11,202 bases of DNA from JAJPHF01 sp035293805 (lineage in GTDB: Bacteria > Chloroflexota > UBA6077 > JAJPHF01), in NCBI GenBank assembly GCA_035293805.1, contig DATGMD010000078.1, positions 1 through 11,202 of the forward strand, read 5' to 3'. Within the stretch, counting starts at the first letter, position 1, and every line of letters starts with the position of its first letter. The notes below the pieces were generated by a model. The model saw only the letters and a program-made list of their open reading frames with translations, searched no databases and was not told the origin of the DNA. The position numbers and the translations under genes are program-made. Shown in pieces: positions 5,994 to 11,202 of the stretch.

Positions 5994-6782
5994 TCACCGG
6001 GCGAGCAGGCCGCCGTCCACGGCCAGCGTGCTGCCCGTGACGTACGACGACTCGTCGGCGGCCAGGAAGAGCGCCGTCTGCGCGACCTCCTCGGCGGTGC
6101 CCCAGCGCCCCATCGGCTCGACGGTGTTCGCCACGAAGGCGTAGTAGTCGCTACTGGGCGGCTGGCTGGGATCGGCGGCGGCCGGGTCGGCGGCCTGGTG
6201 CAGCGGCGTCCAGATGAAGCCCGGCAGCAGCACGTTCACGCGGATGCCCTGCTGGGCGTACTCGATGGCGGCCGTGCGGGTCAGGCCGATCAGGCCCGCC
6301 TTCGCCGCCGCGTAGGCGCTGCAGCCGGGGATGCCGGCCAGCGCCAGCACCGAGGACACGTTGACGATGGAGCCGCCACCGCCCTGAAGCATGGCGGGGA
6401 TGGCGTGCTTCATCATCAGGAAGGCGCCGGTGAGGTCCACGGCGATGATCCGGGCCCAGTCGTCGTCCCGCACGTCGTGGGTGTAGCTGCCGGGGATCGT
6501 GATGCCGGCGTTGTTCAGCAGCACGTCCAGCTTGCCGTGAGCGTCGACGGTGGCGGCGACCAGGCGGCGCGCGTCGTCGGGGCGCGTCACGTCGCCGAGC
6601 GCGAACGTCGCGGTGCCGCCAGCCGCCGTGATCTGCGCGACGGCCTCCTGGGCGCCGGCGGCGTTGTGGGCGGTCGCGATCATCACGCGCGCGCCCTCGC
6701 GCGCGAACAGCAGCGCGGCCGCGCGGCCGATGCCTGAGGCGCCGCCCGTGATGAGCGCGACCTTGCCGGCGAGGCGTCCCAT
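5994..6782 (-). CDS. Short-chain dehydrogenase/reductase (classical SDR), second copy type
   Basis: 262 aa. TGGASGIG at 12-19, NNAG at 90-93, Ser144, Tyr157 and Lys161 (YAAAK), VTGSTLAVDGG near the end. The usual catalytic Asn of the tetrad appears as Asp116 (VDLTGAF), a change seen in some SDRs. An insertion rich in Ala, Asp and Pro follows LLPGFIWTPL in the substrate loop (ADPAAADPSQPPSSDYY). It resembles the next SDR only at family level, so this is not a recent duplication. The ATG at 6782 is chosen because MGRLAGKVALITGG is the standard N-terminus; the in-frame extension overlaps the protease C-terminus. It starts 13 nt after the protease stop, so the two are probably co-transcribed. Confidence 0.92.
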   Translation of the reverse strand: MGRLAGKVALITGGASGIGRAAALLFAREGARVMIATAHNAAGAQEAVAQITAAGGTATFALGDVTRPDDARRLVAATVDAHGKLDVLLNNAGITIPGSYTHDVRDDDWARIIAVDLTGAFLMMKHAIPAMLQGGGGSIVNVSSVLALAGIPGCSAYAAAKAGLIGLTRTAAIEYAQQGIRVNVLLPGFIWTPLHQAADPAAADPSQPPSSDYYAFVANTVEPMGRWGTAEEVAQTALFLAADESSYVTGSTLAVDGGLLAR

Positions 6783-6793
6783 GCGGCCCCGCG

Positions 6794-8242
6794 CTAGCCG
6801 CGGCCCCACGGGCCAGGATCGCCGAAGCCCGGCGGGCGCGGCCCGCGTCGCAGCGCCATCAGCAGCAGCGGCCACAGCATCCCGACCAGCGCCACGAGCA
6901 TGAGAGTGGCGAAGGCGAACTGCAGCAGGACCATCACGCTCATGCCCGGATCGGTGCCGCCGCTCAACAGGCCCATCACGGCCATCAGCGCCAGCCCGGC
7001 CAGCATCGGGTACGAGATGACCAACATGGGCACGAACATGATGAGCAAGAACGAGAAATACACCGCCGAGAGCAGGAACAGCGTCGAGTAGATGGCGATG
7101 GCGGCGCGTCCGCCCGCGCCATAGGCGTCGAGCGCGCGGCTGCCGGCGGCGGCCTCGTGGAGGCGCGGACTATCGCGCAGGTGGCTGATGTGGAACCACG
7201 TGGCGAGCTGGAGCAGCGCGTTCGCCGTGGCCTTGCGGAGCTGCTCGCCCACCCGCTGGTGCAGGTTCGGGATGCCCGTGGCGTCGGACACGGCCCAGTA
7301 GCCGTCCAGCTTGAACAGCGGGTTCACGTTGAGCAGCATGGCGAAGTCCAGAAACAGGACGATCCAGAGCGCGGTGTGGTCGCCCGTGGCCCAGGCGAAC
7401 GCCGCGAGCAGGATGACTGCCATCGACTGAAAGTAGACGCCGCCCAGGTCGACGACGAGCCGCTGGCGGCGCGGCAGGCGCCAGATCCCCGTAACCTCCA
7501 CGTAGGCGACCAGCATCAGGCCCATGAGGCCCACGCCCAGCGGGCCGTGGCGGGCGCGGAAGTAGCGCGCGGCCGCGGCGTGACCCAGCTCGTGCCAGGG
7601 CGTCGTGAGCTGCGCCGCCAGCGGGCCAAGGAGCAGCACGGCCAGTGGGATGGTGAGGGGATTGAACTCGGCGAGGCGCGGCGCCAGCGCGCGATAGGCG
7701 TAGATGTGGGCCAGCGCGATCAGCGCGAGCACCGGGATGGCCACCGCGGGCGCATACAAGTACTTCACGGTGTTGGCCAGGGGCTCGAGATAGCGCGCAG
7801 GCAAGACGGGCAGCCGCCCCATGATGCCGAGCGAGGCGTCGGCGCCGTGGCCGCTCGGCCCGCCGAAGCCCGGGAAGCCGCCGAAGCCCGGCGCGCCGAA
7901 CGACGGCGCGCCAAACGGGGTGTCGAAGCCCCACGTCGCCGCGTCCTCGGGCGGCGCCAGGATCCCGAGAGGCGCCAGCTTCTGCTCGACGATAGCGGTA
8001 ACTTCTTCGGCGCTGATCGGTCGCCCGATGCGGTCGGAGAGCGTCTCCGCTACCTCGGCCGTCGTGCGCTCGCCGTCGAGCAAGCTTGCCAGGTAGTAGA
8101 GCGGCCGCGCGAGCTGGTAGTTGCGGCCGTCGGGCAGCGTCAGGAGGTACGCTTGCTCGGTGGAGCCGCTATCGAGCTCGCCCAGCTCGACCCCCGGTAG
8201 CAGCCGGGGGAGGGGCGCGGGCTGGCTCTGGCTGGTCAGCAT
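6794..8242 (-). CDS. PqqD-like domain fused to M50 (site-2 protease-like) membrane metalloprotease
   Basis: 482 aa. Residues 13-97 are PqqD-like (LPDGRNYQLARPLYYLASLLDG, GRPIS, KLAPLGIL). A Gly/Phe/Pro-rich linker follows (105-132, repeats of GFGG and FGAP). The membrane part starts near 155. HELGH at 217-221 supplies the two zinc His and catalytic Glu218, and NVNPLFKLDGYW (305-316) supplies the third ligand Asp313, as in M50/YydH-type peptidases. Hydrophobic segments flank both motifs and continue to about 463. M50 enzymes cut within the membrane; in the YydF epipeptide operon a relative (YydH) accompanies a RiPP and an ABC transporter. The N-terminal domain could recruit a leader. SD GGAG lies 5 nt before ATG 8242. 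It begins its own stretch after a terminator-like hairpin. Confidence 0.88.
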   Translation of the reverse strand: MLTSQSQPAPLPRLLPGVELGELDSGSTEQAYLLTLPDGRNYQLARPLYYLASLLDGERTTAEVAETLSDRIGRPISAEEVTAIVEQKLAPLGILAPPEDAATWGFDTPFGAPSFGAPGFGGFPGFGGPSGHGADASLGIMGRLPVLPARYLEPLANTVKYLYAPAVAIPVLALIALAHIYAYRALAPRLAEFNPLTIPLAVLLLGPLAAQLTTPWHELGHAAAARYFRARHGPLGVGLMGLMLVAYVEVTGIWRLPRRQRLVVDLGGVYFQSMAVILLAAFAWATGDHTALWIVLFLDFAMLLNVNPLFKLDGYWAVSDATGIPNLHQRVGEQLRKATANALLQLATWFHISHLRDSPRLHEAAAGSRALDAYGAGGRAAIAIYSTLFLLSAVYFSFLLIMFVPMLVISYPMLAGLALMAVMGLLSGGTDPGMSVMVLLQFAFATLMLVALVGMLWPLLLMALRRGPRPPGFGDPGPWGRG

Positions 8243-8426
8243 TGTGACTCCGTGAACGTTGCTGGCGAATCGCTTGTGCTACTCCCGAACAGTCTACCCG
8301 TTCCCGGTCCGACGGAGCGGGAATTGCGAGCATCCCCCCGCCTCCGGCGGGCGCCCTAAGCTGCCGGCTCAGGTTGCCGTGTAGGTTTGGCTTTGCCAAA
8401 CCTACACACGACCCCTGGCCGAGTGC
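8243..8426. promoter_or_regulatory. Intergenic region ahead of the PqqD-M50/SDR genes
   Basis: 184 nt between the glycosyltransferase stop and the protease start, both on minus. Besides the strong hairpin near the stop it has a short CCCGCC-TCC-GGCGGG stem (8337-8351). The segment 8243-8330 is the likely promoter region; I see no convincing sigma-70 -35/-10 pair, only a TAGACT hexamer. Short ORFs here are antisense or frame-shifted continuations of neighbouring genes. Confidence 0.4.
8379..8407 (-). terminator. Terminator-like hairpin after the hydrolase-GT fusion gene
   Basis: GTGTAGGTTTGGC pairs perfectly with GCCAAACCTACAC (13 bp) around a 3-nt loop, 19 nt past the stop on the minus strand. 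There is no U-run after it, but the spacing and perfect stem suggest a transcript end or a stabilising 3' structure. Confidence 0.55.
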
Positions 8427-10235
8427 TTAGGCGCCGAAGTTGGGCAGATAACCGCGGTGCCCGTTCGGATAGCGGCAGAACATCAAGCCTCGATACAGGC
8501 CCTTCCGCGTCCACTTCTGCGCGAAGTAGTGATAGTTCTGGTCCACGCAGTGTTTGGGATCGGCGTGATGGTAAAACTCGACGCGGCCGTCGATGTAGCA
8601 CTTGTAGCCCAGCTCGTAGAACTGGAAGATGAAGTCGAAATCGTCCCACTGGCTGCGCACGAAGCGCTCGTCGAAGCGCAGGCCCAGGTCGTTGCGGAAC
8701 ATGAAGCAGGCGCCGCCAAAGCAGATCTCCGCGATCTCGCCTTTCTCCACGGCCGCGCCGCTGGCGAGCGGCGAGCCGTCCATGCGCAGCTGCCGCGCCG
8801 AGACCGCGCCCGCGCCGGTGCGGTCCATCGTCTCGCGCAGGCGCTCCAGCCAGCCCTCGGTGAGCAGGATGTCGTCGTCGAGGAACACCGCGTAGCGCGT
8901 GCGGGCGCGGTCGAGCGCCAGGTTCTGGTTGCGCACGCAGGAGCGCTTGCCCGCGACGAAAATGAGGTTGTACGGGCTGCGGGTGACGCGGGTGAGGTTG
9001 TCGAGCAGCGCGCGCACGCGGTCGCTGTTCGGCTCGTAGCAGCGGATGAGGATGTCGGTCATGCCCGACTCGTCCTCCCCGCCCTCGCCGCGCGCATCCG
9101 GCTCCAGCACCCCCAGCGGCGCCAGCTTGTCGTGCAGCAAGGCGCTGAGCTGCGCCGCGCTCACCGGCCGGCCCAGCTCCTCGCCCAGCCGGGCGGCGAT
9201 CTCGCCCACCGAGCGGTGCCCGTCCACGAGGGCTACCAGGCGGCGGAGCGGCTCGGTGAGCGCGAACGCCCGCCCATCCGGCAGCTCCAGCCGCCAGCCG
9301 CTATGCTCCGGCTCGCCGAGCGGGTCCGGGGGGTGGAGGAGCGCGCCGGTGGTGAGCAGCGGCACCTGGGCGGCTGGGCTGGCGTCGCGCTCAGGCCGCG
9401 CAGGCAAGGCCTGGCTCGGCGGCGGGCCCTGCCACGCCCGCGGGTAGCCGGGGCCGTAGCGCCGCTCCAGCCAGGTGACGGCCTCGCGGATCAGCACCTG
9501 CTCGCGCGGGTGCGAGCTGAAGGTGTGGTCGCCGCCGTCGACGATGCGCATCTCCAGGTGGCGGCCGGGCGCCTTACCCTGCCACGCCTCGGCCAGCTCC
9601 AGCAGCCGCGTGTGCTCGATGTACGGGTCCGAGCCACCCTGGATCAGCAGCAGCGCGCCCTGCCACGACTTGAGCGTCTCGAACAAGTCCAGCGTCGGCA
9701 CGTCGCTGGTGCGCGGCATGCCGGGCAGGATGCCGCGGAAGTGCTCGCGGAAGAAGTCGTCGAAGATGATCGTGCCGGCGAGCATCAGCCCGTCGACCTG
9801 GTCGTGCACGGCGCATTGCGCGGCCACGTGGCCGGCCTGGCAGGAGCCGAAGAGCACCACGCGCTCGGGCGCGGCGAGGCGTCGCAGCTCGGCCAGCGCC
9901 GCTCGCGCGTCCGCGATCATGTCGTCCGTCACCGTGTGCCGCTGACCGTAGGGGTCGCCCTCGCCCTCGCTCTCGCCGCGGCCGCGGAAGTCGACCGTCA
10001 GCACCGGATAGCCGGCGGCCGCCAGCGCGCGGGCAAGCCGGAAGTTCATGCGGTGCGGGCCAAGCTGCTCCAGCACCAGCACGGCCACGCGCGGGCCGCG
10101 CGGCGGCGCGCCGGTGGGCGGGTGATACATGGCGTACACCCGCTGGCCGTCGATCTCCAGCGTGATCGGTTGTTGCTCGCCCGTCGTCGGCGCTTGCGGC
10201 GTTGCCGCAGTTGGGCGCTCCTGCTCCATGACCAT
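8427..10235 (-). CDS. Three-domain fusion: alpha/beta hydrolase, PqqD-like domain, GT2 glycosyltransferase
   Basis: 602 aa, uninterrupted. Domain 1 (24-262) is an alpha/beta hydrolase with GSCQAG at 130-135, so the nucleophile is Cys132 as in dienelactone hydrolases; Asp203 (GGSDPY) and His237 (GGDHTF) complete the triad. Domain 2 (291-380) is PqqD-like (LPDGRAFALTEPLRRLVALVDG, GRPVS, KLAPLGVL). Domain 3 (392-575) is a GT-A glycosyltransferase: start MTDILIRCYEP, DXD-type DDD at 453-455, GGACFMFRNDLGLRFDERF and a later WDDFDF acceptor-side motif. GT2 enzymes transfer sugar from nucleotide-sugars. Family logic suggests the middle domain recruits a peptide; the acceptor is unknown. The ATG at 10235 is chosen over 10265 because GGGAG (10245-10249) lies 9 nt upstream. 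It starts 13 nt after the stop of its tandem paralogue. Confidence 0.85.
   Translation of the reverse strand: MVMEQERPTAATPQAPTTGEQQPITLEIDGQRVYAMYHPPTGAPPRGPRVAVLVLEQLGPHRMNFRLARALAAAGYPVLTVDFRGRGESEGEGDPYGQRHTVTDDMIADARAALAELRRLAAPERVVLFGSCQAGHVAAQCAVHDQVDGLMLAGTIIFDDFFREHFRGILPGMPRTSDVPTLDLFETLKSWQGALLLIQGGSDPYIEHTRLLELAEAWQGKAPGRHLEMRIVDGGDHTFSSHPREQVLIREAVTWLERRYGPGYPRAWQGPPPSQALPARPERDASPAAQVPLLTTGALLHPPDPLGEPEHSGWRLELPDGRAFALTEPLRRLVALVDGHRSVGEIAARLGEELGRPVSAAQLSALLHDKLAPLGVLEPDARGEGGEDESGMTDILIRCYEPNSDRVRALLDNLTRVTRSPYNLIFVAGKRSCVRNQNLALDRARTRYAVFLDDDILLTEGWLERLRETMDRTGAGAVSARQLRMDGSPLASGAAVEKGEIAEICFGGACFMFRNDLGLRFDERFVRSQWDDFDFIFQFYELGYKCYIDGRVEFYHHADPKHCVDQNYHYFAQKWTRKGLYRGLMFCRYPNGHRGYLPNFGA
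9061..9371. repeat. Near-identical tandem-gene segment, copy 1
   Basis: This 311-nt stretch, coding the PqqD-like domain, matches 10892-11202 with about 8 mismatches counted by eye. The offset is constant at 1831 nt. The identity extends to the window edge, so the full repeat may be longer. Confidence 0.9.
9073..9080 (-). promoter_or_regulatory. Possible internal SD before the GT domain
   Basis: GGGGAGGA on the minus strand, 10 nt before an in-frame ATG at 9062 that begins the conserved GT start MTDILIR. It could allow a free 211-aa glycosyltransferase besides the fusion. The same sequence lies before ATG 10893 in the paralogue. It also encodes Gly-Glu-Asp in the linker, so coincidence is possible. 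Confidence 0.3.
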
Positions 10236-10248
10236 GGGTCGTCGCTCC

Positions 10249-11202
10249 CTACGGCGCCCAGACATCGGGGCCGAAACACGGCCAGATTGCCGAGCCGTTC
10301 TCGTACTTGTACATCGTCCAGCCGCGCAACAGGCCTCTGCGGGTCCATTTGTCGACGAAGTAACAGAGATTCTGGGCGCGCCAGATCTTCGGGTCGTTGT
10401 GGTGGTAGAAATCGGCGCGGCCGTCCAGGTACGACTTGTAGCCGCGCGCGTAGAACTCGAACGCGAAGTCGATGTCGTCCCACTGGCTCTTCACGTAGTG
10501 CTCGTCGAAGCGCAGGCCGAGGTCGTTGCGGAACATGAAGCAGGCGCCGCCGCTGAGCGCCTCCGCGATCTCGCCGTGCGGGCAGGTGGCCGACGTGGAG
10601 AGCAGCGAGCCGTCCATGCGGAGCTGTCGCGCGAACACGATGCCGGCGCCGGTGCGGTCCATGGTCTCGCGCAGGCGCTCCAGCCAGCCCTCGGTGAGGA
10701 TCACGTCGTCATCGAGGAAGACGGCGTAGCGGGTGCGGGCGCGGTCCAGCCCCACGTTCTGGTTCAGCACCGCCGAGCGCTTGCCCACGCACAGGATCAA
10801 GTTGTACGGGCTGCGGGTGACACGGGTGAGGTTGTCGAGCAGCGCCCGCAGCCGGTCGTGTGGCTCGTAGCAGCGGATGAGGATGTCGGTCATGCCCGAC
10901 TCGTCCTCCCCGCCCTCGCCGCGCGCATCCGGCTCCAGCACCCCCAGCGGCGCCAGCTTGTCGTGCAGCAGCCCGCTGAGCTGCGCCGCGCTCACCGGCC
11001 GGTCCAGCTCCTCGCCCAGCCGGGCGGCGATCTCGCCCACCGAGCGGTGCCCGTCCACGAGGGCCACCAGGCGGCGGAGCGGCTCGGTGAGCGCGAACGC
11101 CCGCCCATCCGGCAGCTCGAGCCGCCAGCCGCTGTGCTCCGGCTCGCCGAGCGGGTCCGGGGGGTGGAGGAGCGCGCCGGTAGTGAGCAGCGGCACCTGG
11201 GC
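10249..11202 (-). CDS. PqqD-like/GT2 glycosyltransferase, partial, 5' end beyond window
   Basis: 317 codons open to the right edge; the start lies outside. The first about 100 residues are PqqD-like and match the downstream paralogue at all but two positions. The GT2 domain follows (MTDILIRCYEP, DDD triad, GGACFMFRNDLGLRFDEHY, WDDIDF) and is only about 70 % identical. The most divergent patches are after RQLRMDGS, where SLLSTSATCPH replaces SPLASGAAVEK, and the last 40 residues. The Val at 11196 aligns with an internal Val of the paralogue, so it is not the start; a hydrolase domain probably lies upstream. Sugar and acceptor are unknown. Its TAG stop is part of the next gene's SD, so the two are one transcript. 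Confidence 0.85.
   Translation of the reverse strand, partial: AQVPLLTTGALLHPPDPLGEPEHSGWRLELPDGRAFALTEPLRRLVALVDGHRSVGEIAARLGEELDRPVSAAQLSGLLHDKLAPLGVLEPDARGEGGEDESGMTDILIRCYEPHDRLRALLDNLTRVTRSPYNLILCVGKRSAVLNQNVGLDRARTRYAVFLDDDVILTEGWLERLRETMDRTGAGIVFARQLRMDGSLLSTSATCPHGEIAEALSGGACFMFRNDLGLRFDEHYVKSQWDDIDFAFEFYARGYKSYLDGRADFYHHNDPKIWRAQNLCYFVDKWTRRGLLRGWTMYKYENGSAIWPCFGPDVWAP
10892..11202. repeat. Near-identical tandem-gene segment, copy 2
   Basis: Partner of 9061-9371. Differences cluster at one AAGGCG/AGCCCG patch and five single bases. It marks a recent duplication or gene conversion limited to the PqqD-like part, since the GT parts on the other side are far more divergent. Confidence 0.9.

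Noticed and set aside
8169..8399. 76-aa minus-strand open frame from a TTG in the 8379-8407 hairpin
   Set aside because: It overlaps the PqqD-M50 start in another frame, has no SD, and starts inside a terminator-like stem; no leader/core pattern.
8457..10538. 693-aa plus-strand open frame
   Set aside because: Antisense to the hydrolase-PqqD-GT fusion. Long antisense frames are common at this G+C; its sequence has no recognisable domain and an Arg/Ala/Glu-biased composition.
1..11202. CRISPR array, insertion sequence or prophage
   Set aside because: No regularly spaced direct repeats, transposase, integrase or phage gene seen. The only long repeat is the paralogous gene segment.

Overview
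The window is about 70 % G+C and compact. Nearly everything is coded on the minus strand, with SD-led ATG, GTG and TTG starts. G/C-tract palindromes, a membrane M50 protease with a PqqD-like head, and low-complexity GGCCAGGGG-type tracts suggest a high-GC Chloroflexota-like bacterium. That assignment is an impression; no rRNA or marker gene is present to test it.

Layout, read along the minus strand from right to left. Unit 1 runs from beyond 11202 to 4582. It holds a partial PqqD-like/glycosyltransferase gene, a paralogue fused to an alpha/beta hydrolase (hydrolase, PqqD-like, GT2), a gap with a terminator hairpin, a PqqD-like/M50 membrane metalloprotease, two short-chain dehydrogenases, a stand-alone PqqD-like protein and a 59-75 aa protein. 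A perfect 24-bp hairpin (4509-4560) separates its end from a convergent plus-strand gene for a secreted 182-aa protein of unknown function (3918-4466). Unit 2 runs from 3451 to 965. It starts with an unannotated 54-codon peptide gene (TTG start, strong SD), followed after a 14-bp stem hairpin by a MacB/LolD-type ABC ATPase and a translationally coupled MacB/FtsX-type permease. Past a pair of inverted palindromes lies a two-module VOC-family gene that runs off the left edge.

The main point of interest is the peptide together with the PqqD-like domains. The peptide has an acidic N-terminal half with an FDLD motif, as in FxLD/nisin-type lanthipeptide leaders, and a C-terminal half made only of Gly, Ser and one terminal Thr. 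Four PqqD-like domains, the fold that binds RiPP leader peptides, lie within about 6.4 kb in three architectures: alone, fused to a membrane protease, and fused to GT2 glycosyltransferases (twice). With the exporter nearby, this is consistent with a RiPP-like system in which modifying and processing enzymes each carry their own leader-binding domain and the Ser-rich core is a possible glycosylation target. No radical SAM enzyme, LanB/LanC, YcaO or peptidase-containing ABC exporter is visible, so the pathway is a hypothesis. What the sequence shows directly is the set of domains and the peptide.
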